Source: Pomphorhynchus laevis (taxonomy: Eukaryota > Acanthocephala > Palaeacanthocephala > Echinorhynchida > Pomphorhynchidae). From it: a stretch of DNA of 64,000 bases. A model generated the notes under the pieces. That model saw only the letters and a list, made by a program, of their open reading frames with translations, ran no database searches and was not told the origin of the DNA. The position numbers and the translations under genes are program-made. The stretch spans positions 123,264 through 187,263 of the forward strand of contig WNNJ02003035.1 of NCBI GenBank assembly GCA_012934845.2. The letters are read 5' to 3'. Shown in pieces: positions 33,896 through 43,959 of the stretch. The number at the start of each line of letters is the position of its first letter. Position 1 is the stretch's first letter.

Positions 33896-35096
33896 GGACC
33901 TCTTTAGTAGTGATGGTTCGTGTGTAGGAAAACTAGTAGACTTCGATAGTGTCACCGAGCGTGTCAAATTTTCCCATTATACGAACATTTTTTTCGGTTA
34001 TTCAAATGTTCGTAGTCTCCTGGCTCAATTCTCGGAAATTAAATTCATAGTTGCTTCGAAACGTTTTGATGTATTTTGTATAACCGAAACATGGCTACAT
34101 TCTGACATTTCGGATGACTGTGTTGCCATCCCTAACTATTTTCTAATACGTTCGGATCGCTCATGTGGTAAACGTGGAGGTGGGGTAGCCGCCTATGTGC
34201 GAAATAGTCTCCTGGTATCGAATATCTCGGCTTTTCGCGACGATATTGGTTATTCCTTTGAAGGTTTTGCTTTTACACTGGGAAATGGTCAACGATCCCG
34301 ATTCTGCGTCCTTTACCGTTCTCCGTCCTATGAATTAAGATTTGACTCTCTTAAATCACATTTGCTGAGTTTATCTTCGTATCCTCTGATTTTGCTCCTG
34401 GGTGACTTCAATATCCCCCAAATAGACTGGAAAAATAGTCATTCACGACCAATTCACGGAATTGGGAAAGTACTGAGTGACTTTCTGTTACTCGAGATGC
34501 TACTAGTTCAACATATTAAAGAACCTACTTGTGTGACAGGGACGCCTTCTATACTCGATTTGGTCTTTACTAAGTGTTTGGATGACGTTTCAGGTGTTCG
34601 TTATGACGCACCAATTGGCAATAGTGATCACTGTGTACTCTCTATGCGGCTGTCGCTGTTCAACAGAGCCTCACAAAACTCTAATTTTAAAAAACGTTGT
34701 TGGGTAGGTGTTGATGCTAGTCAACTAGCTGCAAGCTTCCCAAAAGGTATCTGTGATAGTCTTCGTATCCACTTCGGTTTGGAGGTTCCTGTAGTCTTTG
34801 ATCTGCTCCATGATGAATTGATGCGAATTTCTGATATCTTTGCTCCGCTACGTGCCTGCAAGTCTAAGCATGGACATCCTCCTTGGTTCGACAGAGAGCT
34901 TCTTGATGCTATAAGATCCCGCAACAAGTTGTGGCGCGAATTTAGGCGTTCTTCTGCTTTAAAACGTGCCTACATCGACTCTCGGAACTTATGCAATCGG
35001 CTAAAATTTCAGAAACGCTATTGGATCGTAATCACATATTGGTTGAATCTCAACATGGTTTCAGGATCGGACGTTCATGCCTTACTAACCTACTAA
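33825..35096 (+). CDS. LINE ORF2 endonuclease domain
   Basis: A 423-codon frame. The apurinic-like endonuclease starts at about residue 57 (FGYSNVRSLLAQFSEIKFIV), with the catalytic-Glu motif DVFCITETWLHSDISDD (about residue 82), GKRGGGVAAYVR, LLLGDFNIPQIDW (about residue 190), and GNSDHCVLSMRL (about residue 268). All catalytic landmarks (N, E, D-N, SDH) are present. The enzyme would nick target DNA. After about residue 395 the frame passes the deletion junction and its last residues are out of frame. The start is the ATG at 33825, which overlaps the end of ORF1. Confidence 0.85.
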   Translation: MCPEFSGGQVASNCPVASLTSVESDLFSSDGSCVGKLVDFDSVTERVKFSHYTNIFFGYSNVRSLLAQFSEIKFIVASKRFDVFCITETWLHSDISDDCVAIPNYFLIRSDRSCGKRGGGVAAYVRNSLLVSNISAFRDDIGYSFEGFAFTLGNGQRSRFCVLYRSPSYELRFDSLKSHLLSLSSYPLILLLGDFNIPQIDWKNSHSRPIHGIGKVLSDFLLLEMLLVQHIKEPTCVTGTPSILDLVFTKCLDDVSGVRYDAPIGNSDHCVLSMRLSLFNRASQNSNFKKRCWVGVDASQLAASFPKGICDSLRIHFGLEVPVVFDLLHDELMRISDIFAPLRACKSKHGHPPWFDRELLDAIRSRNKLWREFRRSSALKRAYIDSRNLCNRLKFQKRYWIVITYWLNLNMVSGSDVHALLTY

Positions 35097-36247
35097 CTGC
35101 GCGTGAAAAATGGGATGATGCTCTGGGGGCTGGGTTTCAGGTTCATACAGTATTCCTTGATTTTTCGAAAGCTTTTGATAGGGTACCACACGACGGCATA
35201 GTGTCTTTACTGTATCACTATGGACTTCATTCATATATTTGTGAGTGGGTCAGGGAATTTCTATCGAATAGGTCTTTCCGAGTTTGTGTGGGGGATGTGT
35301 TTTCTTATTCGGTAAATATTAATTCTGGCGTACCGCAGGGATCAGTCCTTGGCCCACTGCTCTTTATAATCTTCATTAATGATCTGCTACTCCGCTTATC
35401 ATGCTCTCATCTAGCGTTTGCAGACGATCTAAAGATTTGGTCGATCATTAGAAGTCCTGCTGATCGAGTATCGTTACAAAATGATCTAAACTCCCTGATC
35501 AAGTGGTGTGATTCTACCGGACTACGGTTGAATGTTGATAAATGTGTCCTCATGCAATTAGGTCGCCCTATTGAAACTCTAAGGTACTTTATTGGAGATA
35601 TGGTCTTAAAGGAAGTGTCTCATCATAAGGATTTAGGGATTATTGTCCATAGATCCTTGAAAACAAAGTTGAACACCGACTTCTTTCTAGGTAAAGCTAC
35701 TAGGGCGTTATATTGTATTAAAAATGCATTCCTCAGGTTAAGCTGTCACATGTTCAAGAGGTTATTCATCTCCATCGTCAGGCCACACTTGGAGTACTGC
35801 ATTCAGGCTTGTTTCCCTGTCACTAAGCAAGAACTATTAGACCTGGAGTCTATTCTTAGGCGCGGATCGAGGCTCTGTATTGGCTTAAGTGGTATTGACT
35901 ATTATGTACGTCTAAGTCGTATTGGGATGTTGTCGGTACGTGAGAGGTTCATATCCTTGGAAATGCTATGTATATGGCATATGTCGAATGATGTGGTAGG
36001 TTATCCCACCGATGTAATCACTAGGCGGGTAGATCAGTTGCGGGGACATAGCAGAGTCTTGTATAAATTTAGATTTGGCAGATTACCAAAAGTGTATAGA
36101 CTCTCAAGAAGAGGAATTAACATGTGGAATTCGTTGCCTGAGGAAGTCGTTGCAGCCCCCAGTTTGAGAACGTTTAAATCACGATGCTACAAATGGATAC
36201 ATGAACAATGCCGCCATTCAACACTACCACTGGAATACCCTAATTAG
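34991..36247 (+). CDS. LINE ORF2 reverse transcriptase and C-terminal domain
   Basis: A 418-codon frame with RT motifs SQHGFRIGRSCLTNLLTARE (about residue 20), VFLDFSKAFDRVPHDG (about residue 55), SGVPQGSVLGPLLFIIFIND (about residue 113) and the catalytic box LAFADDLKIW (about residue 141). The CR1 C-terminal block follows (RRGSRLCIGLSGID, RGHSRVLYKFRFGR, GINMWNSLPEEVVAAPSLRT). The catalytic box is FADD instead of YADD, a tolerated variant. The N-terminal RT motifs are missing at the deletion junction, so the copy is inactive although this frame is long and clean. Confidence 0.88.
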   Translation: MQSAKISETLLDRNHILVESQHGFRIGRSCLTNLLTAREKWDDALGAGFQVHTVFLDFSKAFDRVPHDGIVSLLYHYGLHSYICEWVREFLSNRSFRVCVGDVFSYSVNINSGVPQGSVLGPLLFIIFINDLLLRLSCSHLAFADDLKIWSIIRSPADRVSLQNDLNSLIKWCDSTGLRLNVDKCVLMQLGRPIETLRYFIGDMVLKEVSHHKDLGIIVHRSLKTKLNTDFFLGKATRALYCIKNAFLRLSCHMFKRLFISIVRPHLEYCIQACFPVTKQELLDLESILRRGSRLCIGLSGIDYYVRLSRIGMLSVRERFISLEMLCIWHMSNDVVGYPTDVITRRVDQLRGHSRVLYKFRFGRLPKVYRLSRRGINMWNSLPEEVVAAPSLRTFKSRCYKWIHEQCRHSTLPLEYPN

Positions 36248-36345
36248 CTACGTTGACTGACCATTTGCTTTTGTTTTATTTTTTTGGACTCCTGCCTGAA
36301 TAGCCTTTTGGCTTTGGTATGTATTGGAATAATAATAATAATTTT

Positions 36346-37782
36346 TCAACATTTTTGATTGAAAAGGGTAAATATTTGAAAAATGTGTGGGTTCTTGCAA
36401 AAAAATTGGGGCGTTTGATATTCTCTGAAAGGGAAATTGGCGCTTCATCGAAAAGTGTTGGTCACCTCTGATTTGAATTGTATTTAAATACTCTATCATT
36501 AATAATTAAAAAACATTAAGCTCAATTCACGACGTTTAAGCATGATACTGATAACGATGAAAAGGTGAAAGCATCGCTCGAACGACATATTCCAAATCTA
36601 CAACCGTGCTGAAGATGTAATTTTCATTAAAAGGATTACCGGTTTATTTTATTTCTAACTTAATTGTCTTGCATAATGTGAATTCATATTTTTACCGGGT
36701 CAAGATGACATACTCGTCTCTTCCGACAAATCAGTGCAACGCAACATCAACTTTTCCGCGATGACGAGCGAACACGTTCAGATCTACGCTATTTTTTCGA
36801 AAATATAGCGTAGATCTTTCGCTTAACGAAACAATTTTTAAATGCAGCAACAGGCATTCAGTTCTGATTTTGTGATTAAATTCGATGTATTCGAAACGCA
36901 TTTACCACGATAAAAATTTATTGATGAATTATTTCTTAGCATTAACTTTGAAGCATCGTTTTAAAGAAGGAAGTATTATTCTGCATTTAGGCAGAATGAA
37001 TTGGATATGCTCAAAAATACCTCAGGGCAATAGTTTTGTTAATTATAAATTGTCGGGCAGCATTACATACATTCAACATATTTATATATAAAACGTTGAT
37101 TCACAAAGTTTATATGCGCCAGTCATTCGCCAGTCATTATTTTGTTAGATAAATTCACCCTCTCTCCGTATATGCTACGGGTGAGCAACCATTTTTCACG
37201 TGCTACTAGACAATTTTTTATCACAACATTATTTAACATGTCAATCAAAAATTTTGAGATGTTCATAAGATGAATGTAAAAAGCTTTAAAAATCCTTTAA
37301 TGTACTTTTATCTCAAGAGTTTACCCACCTTCAAGTTGGATATAATATCACGCGAAATAATTCATTTAGAAAAATTTAATCAAATTAAATAGTAATCAGC
37401 TTGACGAGTCCGAGAGACAAATACAACAATAAAATATTAACTTTAAAAATAACTGATTTTAATCAATTTTTTAAATCAAAAAATAATTTTGTTTAAAAAT
37501 TTATATCTTGTAAAACCAAGACATGAGTGCTCACTTACATCCACTCGCCTGATTTATTGGATTTTTAAGCTTTTTAAAGTTATTGCCTTTTTACGCTTTT
37601 CAAAGTTATTGGCTTTTTACGCTTGTCCACGCAAAGCCAGAAATGTATCTGAAGGCGATTCCACTTTGATCCAATAAGAGTGGCCTGCTTCCAGTCAGCT
37701 ATCCTACTCTTCCTTGTTGTAGGAAATGAGAGTTTGACCCGATTCAATTCTTACCTTACTTCGCAAGCTACCGGGATCCTAT
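36346..37782. other. Mixed spacer with a short palindrome
   Basis: An inverted repeat of 16-18 bp (agatctacgctatttt and its complement) lies at 36787-36824. The rest is unassigned, AT-rich DNA with short background frames. Bases 37490-37780 become less AT-rich and probably belong to the inverted-repeat structure that follows. Confidence 0.5.
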
Positions 37783-37969
37783 CGATTACCTAAAAAGGTC
37801 GCATTTTCAATTGGGCTCCGACAAAACTCAAGATCCTAGCAAAAATGTTACACCTTCTCAATCTCTTTGCTTACTTCAGACAGGCTCTCTCGAAAGAATA
37901 TTTGAGTTCTATGTATATGCTCCAAACGAGCAGGGAAAGGGCGAGTATTAATCGTCTTAACCCGTCCCA
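37783..37969 (+). repeat. Left arm of a 1.29-kb inverted-repeat structure
   Basis: About 187 bases (starting tcgattacctaaaaaggtcg) are repeated in inverted orientation at 38882-39068. On the plus strand the arm can encode YLKRSHFQLGSDKTQDPSKN and following; the protein family was not recognised. Confidence 0.85.
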
Positions 37970-38459
37970 CTCCTCCTTTTGTAAGATATTCAATAAGGAG
38001 AAGTTTGTCAACTGGAAGGATAGGGCATAAGGTTGGATTGGTAAAATAGCCCTTTATAAAGTTATTGAAGAGTCACTATCCCTACACAATTATGAAGTCA
38101 CTACTTCACCCCCCCCCAGCCAATCCCTACCTGGGGCGGATTTAGGAGCAGAGATCTTTCGGCTACGGGTATACTGAACTCTTGGGTCCGTTTCCAGCAA
38201 TCTCCAAAAACCGTGCGCTGCTATCAATTTGCTTGTGTCAGCTTTTGACAGTCAGTCAGAGAAAGAGGTCGCCCTCACTGTGCTTTTAGCCTCACCATTC
38301 GATATTGCTGGCATCAGTATTAGTCGTAGAATGTTTTCTTGATTTTTTGCTGCGTTCGACTGCATCTTTTCTTTTAATCATTTCTTTTGTTATATCTTCT
38401 CTTAGGTCTTCTGGGTTTATTGCGATAATTTTTAATAGCGTGGAAATACTGGCTTATAC
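37970..38459. other. Interior of the inverted-repeat structure, unassigned
   Basis: Higher-GC DNA, probably element-derived, with a run of nine C at 38110. No coding block is supported. Confidence 0.35.
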
Positions 38460-38800
38460 TAAGCGATACTTTTAAGATGACTGTTATGCGCGTCGGTCCT
38501 ACCTAATAAGTGTGCCTCAAGGATCTTCATTTTCTCCTATATCTTGCTGCTTTCATTTACTATTTAAAGCATTATTCTTTTTATTTTTTTGCTGCCCTTA
38601 TTGTTCTGTCTTAATTTTTTCAACGTGACAACATCTAGTGGTATACGCTGATGATACCACATTCTTGTTTTAAGATTAAAAGATAAATTACCTTCATCCA
38701 ATCTTCTTCTTAACTTTTCCAAATCGCAGGTGGTTGTTTTTCGTGATACCCTGCGGCTAAGAAAAAGCTTAAGAGACTAGCAATATCATCTCTTTCCTTC
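38460..38800 (+). mobile_element. LINE reverse transcriptase fragment
   Basis: The plus strand reads ARRSYLISVPQGSSFSPI (about 38488-38540) and, after a gap, VVYADDTTFLF (about 38638-38670). These are RT motifs B and C. The YADDTTFLF form differs from the other LINEs here and suggests a further LINE lineage. The fragment is broken by stops. Confidence 0.65.
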
Positions 38801-38881
38801 GTTATGAATAATCAACCATCCCTGTCTTTACGCATCGAGTAAGATACCTGGAGTTTACCATTAATACCATTAATACTTACC

Positions 38882-39068
38882 ATTTTACCATTAAAGGGCG
38901 ATTAATACTCGCCCTTTCCCTGCTCGTTTGGAGCATATACATAGAACTCAAATATTCTTTCGAGAGAGCCTGTCTGAAGTAAGCAAAGAGATTGAGAAGG
39001 TGTAACATTTTTGCTAGGATCTTGAGTTTTGTCGGAGCCCAATTGAAAATGCGACCTTTTTAGGTAAT
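38882..39068 (-). repeat. Right arm of the inverted-repeat structure
   Basis: Reverse complement of 37783-37969 with very few differences. It ends at the start of a threefold short repeat and a LINE insertion. Confidence 0.85.
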
Positions 39069-39126
39069 CGATTAGCAGGCTCAATTAATCGATTAGCAGG
39101 CTCAAAGCAGATTAGCAGGCTCAATT
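39069..39126 (+). repeat. Three copies of gattagcaggctcaa at a LINE 5' junction
   Basis: The 15-base word occurs three times with 5-9 base spacers, directly before the LINE sequence begins. Such micro-duplications are a known by-product at 5' junctions of LINE insertions. Confidence 0.8.
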
Positions 39127-40632
39127 TGCGTTCCTCTCTGTGCAATTTTTCGCCAGTCAATCTTGGAAAGATCTCTTCCTAATGTGTGGAAGCAGTCAAT
39201 TGTTCTTCCCTACTTCAAGAAGGGAGATCGCTCTTCCGTCGAGAATTATAGGCCGGTGAGCATTACCTGCATTTGCTGTAGAGTGTTGGAGAGGTTTGTG
39301 CATCGCTACATGGTTGAGTTTTTTCGTGTAGGAAAAATTTTAGTCCCTAATCAGCACGGATTTCGGGAGGGTTATTCAACTGTTTCAAATTTGCTTGATG
39401 CTCATCTTGATTGGACAGCGAATAAGACACATTATATCGATACAGACATTATATTCTTCGACTTTTCTAAAGCTTTTGATAGAGTAGATCATGGTCTACT
39501 TCTTCAGAAACTTGTCAATACTGGACTCCCAAACATAATAGTTGATTGGATTAGAGAATTTCTTCGTGATCGTTGCTTTCGAGTACTTGTCGATTGGTCA
39601 TTGTCTGTGTCTAGAGAATGTCATATTGGAGTACCTCAAGGTTCAGTTTTGGGTCCGCTTTTATTCAGCATTTATGTTAACGATTTGCCTGGGTGCATTC
39701 GCTCTCGATCATGTTTGTATGCAGATGACTTAAAAATATGGCGGCCCATTCATTCATGTGAGGATGTTGATAATTTGCAAACTGACATAGATAATTTGGA
39801 GTTGTGGGCGGCGTTAAACAAGCTTGTGATAAATGTTTCGAAATGCAAACACATGCGTATTATTGGTAATGCTCGCAAGCAACTAACATCAGCTTGTTAC
39901 ACATATAAGGACTGTATTGTGGAAAGTGTCGATAGTTACAAAGATTTAGGAGTATGGGTTACCTCTAATTTATCAACCAAAAAGCACACTGATCAAGCTT
40001 GTGCCAACTCCAATAAAATGATAGGTATGATTCGACGCGCGTTTGTTCGCGTTAATCCGACTGCTCTTCGGCCTCTGATTTTAGCACATGTATTGAGTAG
40101 ACTTTTATATGCAGCTCCGGTTGTATACCCACGTACTGTGCATGAACATAAGAAATCAGAGAGGGTACTTCGCAGGGCAACAAAGCTAGCACCAACGTTG
40201 GCGTCGCTGCCTTATGAAGACAGACTGAGATCATTAGGACTTGAGACCGTCACATGGACCCGTCGGTACATGGATATGTGCCTTGTTTGGCATTTATTCC
40301 AACGTCCTCATCACCCTCTTCGGAGTAGGGTTCAACTACGTTGTTCAAATGTTCTTCGCGGTCATTCTTTAACTATTCGAAGAAACAGAGTACAGAAATT
40401 GGGCGCGATGCAATTTGATAGAAGAATTGTTGAGCTGTGGAACAACCTTGATGCAGAAACCGTTGGATGCAGTTTACTTAGTGCTTTTAAAAGAAGACTA
40501 CGAATGGATCAAGCAATGTTTCGTGTTGCATTTCCTTATTTTAAAAACTAATTAATTTATTTACGAACTTATTGTGAGCCAGCTATTTGAGCTAATGCTC
40601 GTATGTTGTTGAATGTATAATAATAATCTGAC
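39124..40632 (+). mobile_element. CR1/L2-type LINE, 5'-truncated, RT frame intact
   Basis: Contains the complete RT and C-terminal block in one open frame, and a 3' UTR of about 80 bases with the gagccagctatttgagct hairpin and an aataataat tail, followed by a duplicated tctgacttgaataa word. It is the parent-type sequence of the truncated copy at 1.75-2.7 kb. The clean frame marks it as one of the youngest insertions in the window. Confidence 0.92.
39163..40551 (+). CDS. LINE reverse transcriptase, uninterrupted
   Basis: A 462-codon frame (open from about 39124, so the TTG start is not biological). RT motifs in order: VLPYFKKGDRSSVENYRPVS (residues 14-33), NQHGFREGYSTVSNL (about 64), IIFFDFSKAFDRVDHGLL (about 92), IGVPQGSVLGPLLFSIYVND (about 150) and the catalytic box YADDLKIW (about 182). 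Then the thumb and C-terminal block (YKDLGVWVTSNLS, VLRRATKLAPTLASLPYEDR, LRGHSLTIRRNR, WNNLDAETVGCS). All catalytic residues are present. It lacks ORF1 and the endonuclease because of 5' truncation, so it cannot move by itself, but an expressed RT domain could be functional in principle. The family is CR1/L2-like. Confidence 0.9.
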   Translation: MERSLPNVWKQSIVLPYFKKGDRSSVENYRPVSITCICCRVLERFVHRYMVEFFRVGKILVPNQHGFREGYSTVSNLLDAHLDWTANKTHYIDTDIIFFDFSKAFDRVDHGLLLQKLVNTGLPNIIVDWIREFLRDRCFRVLVDWSLSVSRECHIGVPQGSVLGPLLFSIYVNDLPGCIRSRSCLYADDLKIWRPIHSCEDVDNLQTDIDNLELWAALNKLVINVSKCKHMRIIGNARKQLTSACYTYKDCIVESVDSYKDLGVWVTSNLSTKKHTDQACANSNKMIGMIRRAFVRVNPTALRPLILAHVLSRLLYAAPVVYPRTVHEHKKSERVLRRATKLAPTLASLPYEDRLRSLGLETVTWTRRYMDMCLVWHLFQRPHHPLRSRVQLRCSNVLRGHSLTIRRNRVQKLGAMQFDRRIVELWNNLDAETVGCSLLSAFKRRLRMDQAMFRVAFPYFKN

Positions 40633-41035
40633 TTGAATAATCTGACTTGAATAAATTCAAAAGTGTCCTGAAGAGAGCTAGATGAACCCTGAAACGGTCC
40701 CAACATCTGTAGTTAAGATGAAGTGTCTGCTCCTCTGGTGAACCTAGGCAATATCGGGACTAATATTCTTTTCAAGAGGCCGTCCCATTGAGCAAAGATT
40801 AATGCTTTTTTATTTGGTTTTTATTAACTCTTTTTATTATTAGGTGTACGTTTCTATTTATGTATTAAGAAAATCTATTATTAGAGAATACAATGATGAA
40901 ACGTTTGAATGCTCTACACGCATGTAAACGCATTTATTAAAGTTGAGTTGAACATCAGTATTTATGTTTGGTTACCGAATCATTTAAATAATTAAATGAT
41001 TATTTAATTAACAATCATTAATAATCATTTAATCA
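40633..41035. other. Spacer with fragments of other repeats
   Basis: Bases about 40700-40800 on the minus strand resemble 44560-44640 (cctcttgaaaagaa and following). Bases about 40950-40985 resemble the Penelope terminal-repeat fragment at 45.07 kb. The rest is unassigned. Confidence 0.4.
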
Positions 41036-41830
41036 TTCTTGTCCTGAGGACTTACAATGCCTGCTAGATCGATTCACGTTCGAATGTTAGGGATGTTGGT
41101 TAGTACCTCCAAGACTATCTCTATGTACTTGTCTCAGATTCAGTTGCCAATATCAATCCGGATTGAAGAAAATGTTCTTCCTGATGTGGAGGATTTCAAC
41201 TATCTTGGGGTATTGCTCTCTAGGCATGGCAGAAACATCAAGGAGATTGAGAAGCGGATTTGTGCACTTAATGCAGTAATGTGTTCTTTGTACGGTCTTC
41301 GGGCGAAGCTTTTGGTTCACCACGCAATCTTCGCTTCTATCTTAACATATGGTCATGGGCTTTGGGTTATGACCGAAAGGATAATATCTCGGATACAGGA
41401 AACAGAAATTAGGTTTCTTTAGGAATTCTATAGAATTCCTATAGAATTTTCGAAATAGGAATTCGGTCATCCGGGTTGGACTTGGAGTAAAGTCGCTGCT
41501 TCTCCACATCGAAGAAAGTCAGCTGAGGTGGCTAGGAGACGTTCTGAGGATGTCTTGGGATCGCCTTCCTTGGAGGGTTTTCCAGGCCGGACTCTCTGGA
41601 AAGAGACCTCGAGGTAGACTACGGTACAAGTTGAAAGATCAAATCTCGAAACTGGCCGAAAACTGCCTTGGACTATCTGAAAGAGAACTCTGGTCTGTCT
41701 CCCAGGATCATGATGCCTGGAGTTGTTTGATTCGTGCACTGCCTCCACGACACCTGGACCAGTGGTTGACAGGGAAAATATTGTATTTTGTTTGTTTTTC
41801 TTGTCAAGAAATTGTTGTTGTCGAGGGTGA
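41036..41830 (+). mobile_element. Rex3-like RTE LINE, 5'-truncated copy
   Basis: Homologous to the 3' third of the 17-19 kb element. The frame 41057-41422 has SIRIEENVLPDVEDFNYLGV and LTYGHGLWVMTERIIS. The frame 41550-41760 has GKRPRGRLRYKLKDQISKLA, the conserved Rex3 tail. It starts within the RT domain just after the catalytic box and ends with tcttgtcaagaaattgttgttg, as in the other copy. A small duplication and frame change near 41420-41460 interrupts it. Confidence 0.88.
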
Positions 41831-42072
41831 TATAAAATTAAGCAGAAAATCGCTAAAAATATAAATCATCAAAATATTATTAAAAATAAAACTTTAAATT
41901 TGGAATATTTTTATATATTGATAGTAAATAATATATCTTGTTAGAAATATATACTCATCCTGATCTGTATTTTAAATTTTTAAATATCCAAGAACAATCA
42001 GGTATAGTTTAACGACAAAAAAAATTATTTTGATTTTTCGTTAGTAACTACTAGCATCTTCAGAAAATTGTG

Positions 42073-42172
42073 GTAAAAGAATCATTGACTAGTTGTCAAA
42101 GAATCATTGACTAGTGGTCAAAGAATCATTGACTAGTGGTCACAGAATCATTGATAAAAGTGGTCAAAGACT
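42073..42172 (+). repeat. Minisatellite of ~23-bp units
   Basis: About four imperfect units of gactagtggtcaaagaatca-tt separate the two inverted copies of the dispersed hammerhead-like motif. Confidence 0.85.
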
Positions 42173-42942
42173 CAAAGACTAATTGACTAGTGGTAAATAA
42201 TAGTGGTCAAAGACTCATTTTCTGAAGATGCTAGTAGCTATTAGCGATGTATTAAAATAATTTTTGTTGTCGTTTAACTATATCTGATAGTTCCTGGAAA
42301 TTTAAAAATATAAAAATTATTAATTTTAACTTTTAAACACACCTGAAAGTTGCATAAGCATTTCCAGTAAAAGGTGAGAGCACCAAATTTACAAGACTCG
42401 ATATTCGACATTTTCCAGCGCCCAGAACACATTTGCAAAACGTTTGATGTCGATACAGTAACGGTGTGTATAGTGAACATTCTTTTTTAGATTCGTTCAA
42501 TATATTTTTGATTAGTTCTATCATTCAATAGATTCGTTCAGTAATAAATTAGAACTACTGTATCTAAATGCAATCCTTTCTGGAGGTAGATAATGTTCCG
42601 AAAGCAAATCACTATTGTGGGGTAAATTATTTATCGATTACACTGTTTTGTAATCGAATTGATGACTGATGAAAATAAGTTATTTGTGCTATCAAAAATT
42701 TTATAAGAATTTGATATTTTTTAAACTAATAGTGATTGATTTTGCATAAGATTAAAATATGCTAATCGATAAAATAAAGACTTATTTTCAACAATGGAGC
42801 CAATGTAAATGGCGGTTTGTCAAACGTGGGGTTTGCGTTCTCCAAAGATGACGTTGTCGCCTTCCAATTTCGTTTGATTCCGTTTCCGGTAGAGATAAGC
42901 GCTATGTTGAACCTCCTAATACACAATAATTCTACATCAACA
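42173..42942 (-). repeat. 770-bp repeat, inverted copy of 29.80-30.57 kb
   Basis: Near-identical reverse complement of 29800-30569; see that entry. It includes the same 63-codon frame on the minus strand. Confidence 0.88.
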
Positions 42943-43334
42943 GTAAATTATTTATCAACAACCAAATTATTAATATTAAATTTTTAAATATCCAAGAACA
43001 ATCAAGTATAGATAAACCATAAAAAAAATATTTTGATATTTCGTTAGTAACTACTAGCATTTTTAGAAATTTACAATGTAAATTTTTGGAGATGCTAGTA
43101 GTTACTAGCGAAATATCATAATATTTGGTTCGTTTAATCATACCTGATTGTTCCTGGATATTTAAAAATTTAAAATACAGATCAGGATGAGTATATATTT
43201 CTAATAAATAGTAAATTAATATAATTAGGTTCGTATAATCGAAGCTGTTACGATATAAATCGCAGTAGTGACATATGAGGCACAGTAGTAATAATCACAG
43301 TAGCTTCGAAGTTAATTAAATTTCTTAAATTTTA

Positions 43335-43545
43335 CCTGTCACAAATAATTGACAAGACGTTTCAGCGCTACCGTATAAATTTTCAGCAACGCATTTATAT
43401 TTCCATTGTCATCAACAGTTACTGAGAAGATCTATATCTTACATACACCGTTCATATTGCTAATCTTGTAATTTGTAGCGGAGTTATCTAAAGCCATTCT
43501 ATCTTTAAACCAGTTGATTTTTGCATTGGGCACTGCACTATATGT
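43335..43545 (-). pseudogene. Immunoglobulin (I-set) domain exon, decayed
   Basis: The minus strand reads PNAKINWFKDRMALDNSATN, then YKISNMNGVCKI, a stop, IFSVTVDDNGN, and after a one-base shift YKCVAENLYGSAETSCQLFV with a GTAAAA donor-like sequence. This is a typical I-set Ig domain: W in strand C, the D-x-G-x-Y-x-C motif and the AENxxG ending found in titin/twitchin-like and cell-adhesion proteins. One in-frame stop (in place of the Leu-Thr region) and one shift before the YKC indicate a dead exon or a duplicated fragment of a larger gene. The parent gene is not in the window. Confidence 0.7.
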
Positions 43546-43559
43546 GCAAATGAGCTTAG

Positions 43560-43775
43560 AGAATGATCTTGAATTAGTTTGTAAATTGTTATCCAGAATG
43601 ATAGATTATTCGTCATCTAGAACGATAATTGAGTCTACTCTACGTGAGAATGTGTTGTATCGGGCATCATGGCTCATACATTCGTTAAAATATTTGCTGT
43701 ATAAAGATAGACTCAGAGATCTGAGTTTATATTTCATGATCTCGTTCATTGTGCCGCTTTTGCATCTTCCGTAAA
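43560..43775 (+). mobile_element. CR1-type LINE RT tail fragment
   Basis: The frame contains ENVLYRASWLIHSLKYLLYK and DRLRDLSLY, resembling the CR1 C-terminal block (VLRRATKLAP..LPYEDRLRSLGLE in the 39-kb copy). It is short and diverged and directly abuts the decayed Ig exon. Confidence 0.55.
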
Positions 43776-43959
43776 TTAATTTATACTTATATTCGTCAAC
43801 TTATAAAATACGATTTTCCTATTGCTGTAAAAGAAGTTTACGAATTTTATAAGTTTTTATGTACACAGATTTAATTTACAGAACTAGTGCATATATTAAA
43901 TCCAAAACCTTAAATTCGATTTGACATTAATATTACTGGATTTTTAAAATATAATTTAA

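Larger units (their letters stand above)
32590..36345 (+). mobile_element. CR1-type LINE, both ORFs, internally deleted
   Basis: The best-preserved CR1-type LINE in the window. It has ORF1 (32628-33895, two frames), the ORF2 endonuclease (33825-35010) and the ORF2 reverse transcriptase with C-terminal block (35010-36247). The 3' UTR (36248-36345) has a short hairpin and ends in (aat)n. The endonuclease and RT frames meet abruptly near 35010, with the segment that normally links them (RT fingers, including the KKGD and YRP blocks) missing, so an internal deletion of roughly 600 bases is inferred from comparison with the 39-kb copy. The 5' end matches the element inside the RhoGAP intron. Confidence 0.9.
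41935..43205. mobile_element. Composite element with ~125-bp inverted ends
   Basis: The outer ends are inverted copies (ttagaaatatatactc at about 41939 and its complement at about 43204), each followed by the dispersed family containing ctagtaactactagcatct. Between them lie a minisatellite (42073-42172), the inverted 770-bp block (42173-42942), and a third inverted pair forming a foldback at about 42970-43190. The nesting suggests a foldback-type non-autonomous element, or repeated insertion of one family into itself. No coding sequence was recognised. Confidence 0.7.
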
